A stretch of DNA of 64,000 nt, from assembly GCF_047314965.1 (NCBI RefSeq), contig NZ_JBLBVK010000049.1, forward strand, positions 59,338 to 123,337. Direction: 5' to 3'. The translations under genes were made by a program, and so were the position numbers. Numbering within the stretch: position 1 is the first letter of the stretch; each line of letters opens with the position of its first letter. Below, piece after piece: positions 1 through 7,609 of this stretch. Below the pieces are notes generated by a model, which saw nothing but the letters and a program-made list of their open reading frames with translations, was not told the DNA's origin and searched no databases. This DNA is from JAVJUV01 sp047314965 (GTDB taxonomy: Bacteria; Pseudomonadota; Alphaproteobacteria; Rhodobacterales; Rhodobacteraceae).

Positions 1-1
1 C

Positions 2-382
2 ACCCATATCGCGGTCGGTGGGGTCTTTGGCGTTGGCTTCCTACGCGAGTACATCAAGTCCAGCTATGCGCGCATGCTGGACCAGATCCGGGAGCATCAC
101 GCCGACCACGACCCAGAGGCCGTCGAAGCGTTTCTTGCGCGTTTCGAGGCCGCCGACGTGGCCACCAAGGGCGAGATGCTGCGCAATATGAAGGCACAGG
201 CCGCCGAAGAGCGTCTACTTGGGAAACAGGAAAGACGCGGGCTTGGGCGGGTTCACAGGGTTGAACTGGTCAAGCGTAACCTTCTGCTGCGCATCGCGGC
301 GGCGTGGATCATCACGGTTCCGATTGCCGCTGTCCTCTCGGCAATGTTTTTCTTCATGATACGCGGGATGTTGCTGCCCTGA
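2..382 (+). CDS. Inorganic phosphate transporter, PiT family (C-terminal part)
   Basis: Only the last ~126 codons are in the window; the gene starts before base 1. The visible protein opens with the segment HIAVGGVFGVGFLREY, which resembles the conserved C-terminal repeat of PiT phosphate permeases. A charged cytoplasmic stretch rich in Glu, Ala and Arg follows, then one last membrane helix (ITVPIAAVLSAMFFFMI). PiT proteins are cation-coupled phosphate symporters of the inner membrane. The identification rests on the terminal segment alone, so the subfamily cannot be stated. It is convergent with the DUF2834 gene at 417-734, with a 34-base gap and no obvious hairpin terminator. Confidence 0.75.
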   Translation, partial: THIAVGGVFGVGFLREYIKSSYARMLDQIREHHADHDPEAVEAFLARFEAADVATKGEMLRNMKAQAAEERLLGKQERRGLGRVHRVELVKRNLLLRIAAAWIITVPIAAVLSAMFFFMIRGMLLP

Positions 383-416
383 CGGGCAAGCCGAGGCAAC
401 CGGGTTGCTGCGTGCC

Positions 417-734
417 CTAGCCCACCGGCCTTGTTCTGAGGAACAGGTACAGCGGCAGGCCGCAGCTGACGCCGATGCAGAAGGTTGCCGGGATCGCGAT
501 GAGGGCGGACCAGTTCCGGCGGACCCGGGTCTCGGCGATGATCCAGACGGTCAACGCGGTCGCGGCGATGGTCAGATCCCAGGTCAGGCCGGTTGTCGAG
601 GCGTTCACGTACCAAGCGTCGATCAGACCCGAGAGACCGGTGCCGGTTTCGCGCATGTAGGTCACGAACCAGTACATGGGGTGTATTGCGCCCCAGACCG
701 CGAGGGCCAAGTATATCATCCTCAGGGGCGACAT
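417..734 (-). CDS. DUF2834-type small membrane protein
   Basis: A 105-residue protein with three predicted membrane helices (near residues 6-27, 52-70 and 75-100). The first carries the pattern W-x-A-I-H-P-M-Y-W, which I associate with DUF2834 proteins of unknown function. It is the last gene of a minus-strand chain from argH. Its ATG overlaps the stop codon of the 40-residue lipoprotein gene upstream by one base (TAATG), so translation is probably coupled. No catalytic residues can be named. Confidence 0.7.
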   Translation of the reverse strand: MSPLRMIYLALAVWGAIHPMYWFVTYMRETGTGLSGLIDAWYVNASTTGLTWDLTIAATALTVWIIAETRVRRNWSALIAIPATFCIGVSCGLPLYLFLRTRPVG

Positions 735-856
735 TAGAGCGTTCCCTTGACCCCGATACGCGCTTCGCCGGACACGGTCACGCCGGTTTCGACTGGCTCA
801 GGCTCGCCGTCGGCTCCGCAGGCCGCGAGGGCAAGGATGAGGATCGCCCACCTCAT
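734..856 (-). CDS. Very small lipoprotein (40 aa)
   Basis: A 40-residue frame starting MRWAILILALAAC. It is a short hydrophobic signal followed by a lipobox-like LAAC, so Cys13 would be lipidated and the mature part would be under 30 residues. The ATG overlaps the TGA of the preceding 50-residue lipoprotein gene (ATGA), and its own stop overlaps the next gene. Mature sequence: acidic start (ADGEPEPVE), then TGVTVSGEARIGVKGTL, which resembles the tail of its upstream neighbour (both have S-G-x-x-x-x-G-V). Function unknown; the call rests on the lipobox and tight coupling. Confidence 0.6.
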   Translation of the reverse strand: MRWAILILALAACGADGEPEPVETGVTVSGEARIGVKGTL

Positions 857-1005
857 GGGCTGACCGCCACGCCGACGCCGCCGACACGCCCTGAAACCGA
901 CGGGGTGACGCTGAGACCGCTCGAACTGATCGAGAGCCCGGCGTTCAGCGACGGGTCCTCGCAAGCCGGGAGCAGGATGAGGACGACAAAAGCCAGCTTC
1001 TTCAT
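853..1005 (-). CDS. Small lipoprotein (50 aa) downstream of argH
   Basis: A 50-residue frame starting MKKLAFVVLILLPAC, a classical lipoprotein signal with Cys15 as the likely lipidated residue. The mature part is Ser/Gly/Val-rich (GLSISSSGLSVTPSVSGRVG). The start overlaps the argH stop (ATGA) and the stop overlaps the next lipoprotein start (ATGA), so it should be made from the argH message by translational coupling. It is too short for routine ORF callers. Role unknown. Confidence 0.65.
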   Translation of the reverse strand: MKKLAFVVLILLPACEDPSLNAGLSISSSGLSVTPSVSGRVGGVGVAVSP

Positions 1006-2390
1006 TCCAGACGTTCCTTCCAGCGGACGATCTGCGCGCGCACCTGGTCGGGTGCCGTGCCTCCGTAGGATGTGCGGCTTCTGACGGAGTTGTCCACACC
1101 CAGGACGTCATAGACGCCTTCGGTGATCGAAGGATGGGCGGATTTCATCTGATCGAGGCTGAGGTCAGGCAGGTCGCAGCCCTGGTCTTCGGCCAGAGCG
1201 ACGAGGCGGCCGGTGACGTGGTGCGCGTCGCGGAACGGAAGCCCCGCTTCGCGCACAAGCCAGTCGGCAAGGTCGGTGGCCGTGGAGAACCCCGAGGATG
1301 CAGCCGCGCGAAGGGCGTCGGGATTGGCGGACATGTCCTTGACCATGCCTTCCATTGCGGCGAGCGCCAGCATCAGGCTGTCCGCGGCGTCGAAGACCTG
1401 TTCCTTGTCCTCCTGCATGTCCTTTGAATAGGTGAGCGGCAAACCCTTCATCACCGTGAAAAGACCCACTGTCGCGCCCAGGATGCGGCCGATCTTGGCG
1501 CGCACGAGTTCGGCGGCGTCGGGATTCTTCTTCTGCGGCATGATCGAGGAGCCGGTCGAGAACCGGTCGGACATTCGGACGAAACGGAACTGCGCGGAGG
1601 ACCAGATCACGAGTTCTTCGGCGAAGCGGCTGAGGTGCATGGCACAGATCGAGGCGGCCGCGAGGAACTCGAGCGCGAAATCGCGGTCGGCCACCGCGTC
1701 GAGCGAGTTGGCCGAGGGGCGATCGAAGCCCAGCGCCCTGGCGGTTGCGTGCCGGTCGATCGGGAAGGACGTGCCGGCCAGCGCGGCGGCGCCGAGGGGG
1801 CTTTCGTTCATGCGGGCGCGGGCGTCAGCGAAGCGCGAGGCATCGCGGCCCAGCATCTCGACATAGGCCATCATGTGGTGACCCCAGGTCACCGGCTGCG
1901 CGGTCTGCAAGTGAGTGAAGCCGGGCATGACCCAGTCGGCACCCTGCTCCGCCTGCCCGAGAAGCGCCTTTTGCAACGCCTCGATCCCGGCAATGACGGC
2001 ATCGCACTGGTCGCGGACCCAGAGGCGGAAATCGACGGCGACCTGATCGTTCCTGCTGCGCGCGGTGTGAAGCCGGCCGGCGGGCTCTCCGATCAGGTCC
2101 TTCAGCCGCGCCTCGACATTCATGTGAATGTCTTCGAGGGCGGTGGAAAAAGCGAATTCTCCGCCCTCGATCTCTGACAAGACCGTGAGCAGACCTTCCC
2201 GAATGGCCTCTGCGTCGCTATCCGTAATGATACCCTGCGCAGCCAGCATGGCGGCGTGGGCGCGTGAACCTTCGATGTCCTGACGCGCAAGCCGCTTGTC
2301 GAAGCCGATCGAGGCGTTAATTGCCTCCATGATGGCATCGGGTCCGGCGGCAAAGCGGCCGCCCCACATCTTGTTTGCGCTGTCGGTCAT
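1002..2390 (-). CDS. argH: Argininosuccinate lyase
   Basis: A 462-residue enzyme catalysing the last step of arginine synthesis, argininosuccinate to arginine plus fumarate; cytoplasmic homotetramer of the fumarase/aspartase superfamily. Visible family blocks are the WGGRF start, the TARSRNDQVAVD segment, HLQTAQPVTWGHH and the superfamily signature GSSIMPQKKNPD that carries the catalytic loop Ser. The start MTDSANKMWGGRF gives the normal family length; the open frame runs further upstream, but that would overlap the divergent thioredoxin gene. It is divergent from the TlpA-like gene and heads a coupled chain with two lipoprotein genes and the DUF2834 gene. Confidence 0.96.
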   Translation of the reverse strand: MTDSANKMWGGRFAAGPDAIMEAINASIGFDKRLARQDIEGSRAHAAMLAAQGIITDSDAEAIREGLLTVLSEIEGGEFAFSTALEDIHMNVEARLKDLIGEPAGRLHTARSRNDQVAVDFRLWVRDQCDAVIAGIEALQKALLGQAEQGADWVMPGFTHLQTAQPVTWGHHMMAYVEMLGRDASRFADARARMNESPLGAAALAGTSFPIDRHATARALGFDRPSANSLDAVADRDFALEFLAAASICAMHLSRFAEELVIWSSAQFRFVRMSDRFSTGSSIMPQKKNPDAAELVRAKIGRILGATVGLFTVMKGLPLTYSKDMQEDKEQVFDAADSLMLALAAMEGMVKDMSANPDALRAAASSGFSTATDLADWLVREAGLPFRDAHHVTGRLVALAEDQGCDLPDLSLDQMKSAHPSITEGVYDVLGVDNSVRSRTSYGGTAPDQVRAQIVRWKERLE

Positions 2391-2414
2391 GTGAATTCGT
2401 CCTTTGGAGGGACC

Positions 2415-2969
2415 ATGCTGAAGTTTCTTGCCGTCCTCTACACGGCCCTCGCGTTTACTGCAAACGCCGCTCTTGCCGACGTGGCCGCCGCCGAGGCGGC
2501 GCGGGAAGGCACGATGAAGAAACTTCTGTTCTCGGACCCTGTGGAGGTCTCGGGCGAGACATTCACGGACCCCGACGGCGGCGAATTCCGGCTTTCGGAT
2601 TTCGGGGGCAAGCACGTGGTCGTGAATTTCTGGGCGACCTGGTGCGCGCCATGCCGCAAGGAAATGCCGATGCTCTCGGAACTGCAACGCGAGTTTGGCG
2701 GGGAGACGTTCGAAGTTCTGACGATCGCGACGGGGCGGAACTCGGTTCCGGGAATCCGCAAGTTCTTCGAGGAGGTCGGCGTCGACAACCTGCCCCTTTA
2801 CCTCGATCCAAAGTCCGCGCTTGGCCGGGACATGGGTGTGCTAGGCCTGCCGATCACGGTGATTCTTGACCCCGAGGGCCGCGAGATCGCCCGGATGCGC
2901 GGCGATGCCGAATGGAATTCCGACAGCGCGAAGGCTGTGATTCGCGCCTTGATCGGGCTGGAAGGCTGA
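2415..2969 (+). CDS. TlpA/ResA-like thioredoxin-fold protein, exported
   Basis: A 184-residue protein with an N-terminal signal sequence (about residues 1-22, ending ANAALA) and a thioredoxin fold whose active site is WCAPC at residues 76-80, followed by the family helix RKEMPML. The cis-Pro loop is LPITVILD. Members act in the periplasm as thiol-disulfide reductases, often in cytochrome c or oxidase maturation; the substrate here is unknown. The ATG at 2415 is chosen because a GGAGG site lies just upstream; a GTG at 2391 in the same frame would delay the signal peptide. Divergent from argH. Confidence 0.88.
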   Translation: MLKFLAVLYTALAFTANAALADVAAAEAAREGTMKKLLFSDPVEVSGETFTDPDGGEFRLSDFGGKHVVVNFWATWCAPCRKEMPMLSELQREFGGETFEVLTIATGRNSVPGIRKFFEEVGVDNLPLYLDPKSALGRDMGVLGLPITVILDPEGREIARMRGDAEWNSDSAKAVIRALIGLEG

Positions 2970-3039
2970 TCTTCCCTTGCCCCGCTGATCCGCATACGTT
3001 TTAAGCCCCGTCGCAGCCCGGCAATCGAGCATTCTCCCG

Positions 3040-5925
3040 ATGTCCCAGAGCAAAGGCCACGTAACGGCCGTCCTCGGCCCTACGAATACTGGCAAGACGC
3101 ATTATGCCATCGAGCGGATGCTCGGTCATCGCACCGGCGTGATCGGTCTGCCGCTGCGCCTTCTTGCGCGGGAGGTCTATGACCGGATTGTCGCCGTGCG
3201 CGGCCCCTCGGTCGTCGCTCTTGTCACGGGCGAGGAACGGATCGTGCCGGAGCGGACGCAGTACTGGGTCTGCACGGTAGAGGCCATGCCCGAGGGTATG
3301 GGTTGCGACTTCCTTGCCGTAGACGAGATCCAGCTTTGCGCCGATCCCGAGCGGGGTCACGTGTTTACCGACCGGCTGCTGCGCGCACGCGGCCTGCACG
3401 AGACGCTGTTCATGGGCTCGGACACGATGCGGGGCGCGATTGCCGCGCTGATCCCCGGCGTGCAGTTCCAGCGCCGCGAACGGTTCAGCGAACTGACCTA
3501 TACCGGATCGAAGAAGATCAGCCGGATGACGCCGCGCGCCGCGATCGTCGGGTTTTCGGTCGAGAACGTCTATGCCATCGCCGAGCTGATCAGGCGCCAG
3601 AAGGGCGGCGCTGCCGTGGTCATGGGGGCTTTATCGCCGCGAACGCGCAATGCGCAGGTCGAGATGTACCAGCAGGGCGAGGTCGATTACCTCGTGGCTA
3701 CAGATGCCATCGGAATGGGGCTCAACCTGGATATCGACCATGTCGCGTTCTCGGGCCTGAGGAAATTCGACGGCCGACGGATGCGCGACCTGCAGCCGAA
3801 CGAGTTGGCCCAGATCGCGGGGCGCGCGGGTCGGTACATGAGTCCGGGCACCTTCGGGGTCACCGGCGAGGCCTCTCCCCTGCCCGACCCGATTGTCGAC
3901 GCCATCACCTCGCACAGCTTCACGCCGATCAAGAAACTGCAGTGGCGCAACCCCCGGCTGGAGTTCGGTTCGATCGACCGGCTGATCCAGTCGCTTGAAG
4001 CCGCGCCCGAAGACGAGTGGCTTGTCCGCGCCCGGGACGCCGACGACCTGATCGCCCTGAAAGCAATGTCCGAGGTAGCCGAGGTGCGCGCCCGCGGCTC
4101 GGACGGTCCGTCGGTCAGGCTATTGTGGGATGTGTGCCGCGTGCCGGATTTCAGGGGCATCAGCCACCAGGAGCATGCGCAGCTTCTTGAACGGATTTTC
4201 GGCTTTCTGCACGAGTACGGGCGCGTCCCGGACGACTGGCTGGCGCGACAGGTCAAACGGATCGACCGCACCGATGGCGACATCGATACCCTGTCGAAGC
4301 GGCTGGCGTATATCCGCACATGGACCTACGTGGCGCAGCGGAAAGGCTGGACCAACGAGGAAAGCGATTGGCGTGAGGCGACTCGCAAGGTAGAAGACCG
4401 CCTGTCGGATGCGCTACATGATGCTCTGACACAAAGATTTGTCGATCGGCGCACCTCTGTGCTGTTGCGCCGGTTGAAGCAAAAGGAGGGCCTTGTGGCC
4501 GAGGTGAACGATAAGGGTGAAGTGACGGTCGAAGGGCAATTCGTCGGTCGTCTTGAGGGGTTCCGTTTCCACGAGGACGCGACGGCAACCGGCGACGAGG
4601 CCAAGACTGTCAAACAGGCGGCGATGGCCGCGCTTGGACCCGAGTTCCATCTTCGGGCGGACAGGTTCTACAATGCGCCGGACACGGAACTGGACTTCAC
4701 CGAACAGGGTGGCCTGATGTGGGGCGAGCATGCCGTCGGCAAGCTGGTCGTGGGCGATTCCCCGATGAAGCCCCAGGTCCGCGCCTTCGTCGATGACGAG
4801 GCCGGGTCCGATGTCGCCGAAAAGGTGCAGCGCCGGCTCCAGCACTTCATAGACCGCAAGATCGCCGCGCTGTTCGAACCGCTGGTGAACATCCAGAGGG
4901 ACGAGACGCTGACCGGACTGGCACGCGGTTTTGGATTTCGGATCGTCGAGGCGCTTGGGATCATCGACCGTCGCGTCGTTGCCACCGAAGTCAAGGACCT
5001 GGATCAGGACGCCCGCTCGCTTTTGCGCAAGCACGGCATCCGTTTCGGCCAGTTCACCGTCTTCATGCCTGCGCTCCTGAAGCCGGCTCCGACCCGGCTG
5101 CGGCTGGTTCTGTGGTCGCTGGCGCGGAATCTTGACGAATTCCCGGAAAGCCCGCCGCCCGGACTGGTGACCATCCCGTCGATCCCGGACATCGACACCC
5201 AGATTTACCTGATGTCGGGCTACAAGCCCGCGGGTGACCGCGCGATCCGCATCGACATGCTGGAGCGGCTGGCCGACCTGCTGCGCGCCGAGAACAGCCG
5301 GAGCGGTTTTGAAGCAAAGCCGGACATGCTTTCGATAACCGGCATGACTCTGGATCAGTTCGCGAACCTCATGGAAGGTCTTGGCTACAAGGCCGAGAAG
5401 GGTGAACGCGCCAAGGCCCGAGCCTCGGTGGCCGGCGCCAGCGAGGCCACCGCGACCGAGGCTCCGGGCGAAGCCGAAGCTATGGAGGCACATCCCGGCT
5501 CGAGTGGAGCCAGCACGGTCGAAGCCGTACCCGGAGCAACAGACGAGCCCCTGGACGTGGACACTGCAGGTGCCAGCGAAGCCGATGCTTCGGCAGCACC
5601 CGGCGCTTTGGAGTCAAATGTGGCTCACGCAGGCGCGGAAGGTGCAAGCGAAGCCGAAGCGACACCAGGCGCCGAATCCGAAGTCGAGATGGAAGTATTC
5701 TATACCTTCACCTGGGGCGGGAACCGGGGTGGGCAGCGCCAGAACCGAGGCCGACCGCAGGCTCAGAAAGGAAAGCCGAAGGGCAAGGGCAAACCGAGAC
5801 CAAAGGGCGATGGTGGACAGAAACCGCGCAACTTCGAAGCGCGTCCGCCGCGCAAGGAAAAGGCAATCGACCCGGACAATCCGTTTGCACAGGCTTTGAT
5901 GGGCCTGAGGGACAGGAACTCCTGA
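3040..5925 (+). CDS. SUV3-like ATP-dependent RNA helicase with disordered C-terminal tail
   Basis: A 961-residue superfamily 2 helicase. Walker A is GPTNTGKT (residues 13-20), motif II is DEIQ, and motif VI is QIAGRAGR. The layout follows the SUV3 (mitochondrial degradosome) type common in alphaproteobacteria. After about residue 780 the sequence becomes a low-complexity Ala/Glu/Ser/Gly tract with recurring GASEA units. It is followed by a conserved-looking VFYTFTW segment and a Gly/Arg/Lys/Gln-rich basic tail. Family knowledge points to RNA unwinding in RNA decay or processing. The stop overlaps the next gene (S4 domain), so the two are probably co-translated. Confidence 0.9.
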   Translation: MSQSKGHVTAVLGPTNTGKTHYAIERMLGHRTGVIGLPLRLLAREVYDRIVAVRGPSVVALVTGEERIVPERTQYWVCTVEAMPEGMGCDFLAVDEIQLCADPERGHVFTDRLLRARGLHETLFMGSDTMRGAIAALIPGVQFQRRERFSELTYTGSKKISRMTPRAAIVGFSVENVYAIAELIRRQKGGAAVVMGALSPRTRNAQVEMYQQGEVDYLVATDAIGMGLNLDIDHVAFSGLRKFDGRRMRDLQPNELAQIAGRAGRYMSPGTFGVTGEASPLPDPIVDAITSHSFTPIKKLQWRNPRLEFGSIDRLIQSLEAAPEDEWLVRARDADDLIALKAMSEVAEVRARGSDGPSVRLLWDVCRVPDFRGISHQEHAQLLERIFGFLHEYGRVPDDWLARQVKRIDRTDGDIDTLSKRLAYIRTWTYVAQRKGWTNEESDWREATRKVEDRLSDALHDALTQRFVDRRTSVLLRRLKQKEGLVAEVNDKGEVTVEGQFVGRLEGFRFHEDATATGDEAKTVKQAAMAALGPEFHLRADRFYNAPDTELDFTEQGGLMWGEHAVGKLVVGDSPMKPQVRAFVDDEAGSDVAEKVQRRLQHFIDRKIAALFEPLVNIQRDETLTGLARGFGFRIVEALGIIDRRVVATEVKDLDQDARSLLRKHGIRFGQFTVFMPALLKPAPTRLRLVLWSLARNLDEFPESPPPGLVTIPSIPDIDTQIYLMSGYKPAGDRAIRIDMLERLADLLRAENSRSGFEAKPDMLSITGMTLDQFANLMEGLGYKAEKGERAKARASVAGASEATATEAPGEAEAMEAHPGSSGASTVEAVPGATDEPLDVDTAGASEADASAAPGALESNVAHAGAEGASEAEATPGAESEVEMEVFYTFTWGGNRGGQRQNRGRPQAQKGKPKGKGKPRPKGDGGQKPRNFEARPPRKEKAIDPDNPFAQALMGLRDRNS

Positions 5926-6290
5926 GCGAGACCCAGCGTATCGACCAATGGCTCTGGCACGCGCGTTTTTTCAAGACGCGCGGGCTGGCGACAAAGCTGG
6001 TTTCTGGCGGGAAGATGCGCGTGGACGGAGCACATGTCGCCAAGCCAGCGTTCGCCCTTCGCCCGGGCATGACCCTGACCTTCCCGCAGGCCCGCCGAAT
6101 CCGTGTCGTGCGGGTCGAGAAGCTGGCCACGCGGCGGGGCCCCGCCCCTGAAGCGCAGACGCTTTACACCGATCTCAGCCCTGAACCCGAAACCGATGTT
6201 CCGGCCAACCCGCGATACGAGGGAAAAGGTCGCCCGACGAAGAAAGATCGCCGCAGTCTTGGTCTTTCGGACCCACATCGTCTTGAATAG
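5922..6290 (+). CDS. S4-domain RNA-binding protein (HslR/Hsp15-like), probable CTG start
   Basis: About 122 residues. The N-terminal RIDQWLWHARFFKTR followed by LVSGGKMRVDG is the S4 RNA-binding fold as in Hsp15, which binds ribosomal RNA on stalled 50S subunits in E. coli. The S4 domain begins right after base 5925, and no ATG, GTG or TTG lies in frame before it within the conserved region. The only suitable codon is CTG at 5922, which overlaps the helicase stop (CTGA) and follows an AGGA motif by a few bases. The first in-frame ATG (6015) would delete half the domain. The tail is basic (EGKGRPTKKDRRS). Confidence 0.82.
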   Translation: MSETQRIDQWLWHARFFKTRGLATKLVSGGKMRVDGAHVAKPAFALRPGMTLTFPQARRIRVVRVEKLATRRGPAPEAQTLYTDLSPEPETDVPANPRYEGKGRPTKKDRRSLGLSDPHRLE

Positions 6291-6341
6291 GCGTAAAGAC
6301 CGGTCTAGGTCACCAATGTTGATCGACCGAGAGAGCCGCAA

Positions 6342-6677
6342 ATGACATATGTCGTCACGGATAACTGCATCGCCTGCAAGTACACTGACTGCGTGGAAGT
6401 CTGTCCGGTGGACTGTTTCTACGAGGGTGAGAACATGTTAGTTATTCACCCTGACGAATGCATCGACTGCGGCGTTTGTGAGCCCGAGTGTCCCGCCGAC
6501 GCCATCCGCCCAGACACGGAGCCGGATATGGAAAAATGGGTGGAGTTCAATCGGAAGTACTCGGAAGAGTGGCCGGTGATCATCACCAAGAAGGACCCCT
6601 TGCCGAATGCCGACGAGATGGACGGCAAGGAAGGGAAAATGGAGCTCTTCTCGGGGAACCCTGGCGAAGGCGGGTGA
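6342..6677 (+). CDS. fdxA: Ferredoxin FdxA, 7Fe-8S type
   Basis: A 111-residue electron carrier. Cysteines at 9, 12, 17, 21 and 25 and a second group, CIDCGVCEPECP, match the spacing of Azotobacter-type 7Fe ferredoxins: one 3Fe-4S and one 4Fe-4S cluster, with a long acidic C-terminal extension. Cytoplasmic electron transfer; the partner is not evident here. It follows the S4 gene by 51 bases on the same strand, and carD comes next after a 266-base gap holding a promoter. Confidence 0.93.
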   Translation: MTYVVTDNCIACKYTDCVEVCPVDCFYEGENMLVIHPDECIDCGVCEPECPADAIRPDTEPDMEKWVEFNRKYSEEWPVIITKKDPLPNADEMDGKEGKMELFSGNPGEGG

Positions 6678-6766
6678 TTCGACAGTCCGCGGCGGTTTAC
6701 GCTCCGGGATATATTCAAAGATTGTCGTGTATTCCTTGACGCTCTGAACCCAAACTGGGGAAAAAC

Positions 6767-6795
6767 TTGGAATCGGGCGGTTTTTCTGCTATATT
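6767..6795 (+). promoter_or_regulatory. Predicted sigma-70-type promoter of carD
   Basis: TTGGAA at 6767-6772 and TATATT at 6790-6795 are separated by exactly 17 bases, a near-consensus housekeeping promoter. Transcription would begin near 6802, leaving a leader of about 140 bases before the carD ATG at 6944. This fits carD being expressed separately from fdxA. Confidence 0.55.
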
Positions 6796-6943
6796 CTTAT
6801 TACATAAGCGATCAATCGTCGGTTTCCGCGTCATGCGGACCGGGGCTGCGTCAAGCGACAGGGCAAAAGCGACGGGAGGATGTGTGTGTTCCCGGCGTAT
6901 TTCTGCCGCTTGATGGCATCGTGTTGCAGAGGACCAAAACTGA

Positions 6944-7450
6944 ATGACCAAGACGAAGATGGAATTCCGTCCCAACGATTTTGTTGTCTATCCCGCTCAC
7001 GGGGTCGGCCAGATCGTATCGATCGAAGAACAGGAAATCGCCGGCATCAAGCTGGAACTGTTCGTGATTTCGTTCGAAAAGGACAAAATGACCCTGCGCG
7101 TTCCGACGAACAAGGCGGCAGACGTGGGCATGCGCACGCTGTCCTCGCCCGACGTTGTGTCGAAAGCGATGTCGACGCTTAAGGGCAAAGCACGCGTGAA
7201 AAAAGCAATGTGGTCACGCCGCGCCCAAGAATATGAACAGAAGATCAATTCGGGCGACCTGATCGCGATCGCGGAAGTGGTGCGCGACCTGCACCGCGCC
7301 GACGACCAGCGCGAACAGAGCTATTCCGAGCGTCAGCTTTACGAAGCCGCGCTGGAACGCCTGACCCGCGAAGTCGCGGCCGTCAGCGGCGCCGACGAGT
7401 CCTCCGCCCAGAAAGAGGTGGACGAGGTGCTGATGGGGCGCGCTGCCTGA
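6944..7450 (+). CDS. CarD/CdnL family transcription regulator
   Basis: A 168-residue protein. The N-terminal DFVVYPAHGVGQIVSIEE opening is the Tudor-like RNA polymerase beta-interacting domain of the CarD_CdnL_TRCF family. The C-terminal half is helical and basic (KARVKKAMWSRRAQEYEQKI), as in the DNA-contacting domain. Family members bind RNA polymerase and stabilise open complexes, especially at rRNA promoters. It has its own predicted promoter and is followed by a strong terminator, so it is probably monocistronic. Confidence 0.93.
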   Translation: MTKTKMEFRPNDFVVYPAHGVGQIVSIEEQEIAGIKLELFVISFEKDKMTLRVPTNKAADVGMRTLSSPDVVSKAMSTLKGKARVKKAMWSRRAQEYEQKINSGDLIAIAEVVRDLHRADDQREQSYSERQLYEAALERLTREVAAVSGADESSAQKEVDEVLMGRAA

Positions 7451-7474
7451 TCGACTACGCTTCGAGTTTGCTGG

Positions 7475-7501
7475 AACCGCGCCTTCGGGCGCGGTTTTTT
7501 T
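7475..7501 (+). terminator. Rho-independent terminator after carD
   Basis: A perfect nine-base stem (AACCGCGCC / GGCGCGGTT) around a TTCG tetraloop is followed by a run of T residues, 24 bases after the carD stop. Textbook intrinsic terminator. Confidence 0.92.
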
Positions 7502-7609
7502 GTTTTGCAATCGGTAAACGACTGGCACACGGGCAAATCGACCGGTCAAATTTACGCCCCAAACCGGAACTAGGCTTAGGAATTCATTTCCCTATCAGGT
7601 TCTTCAGGC

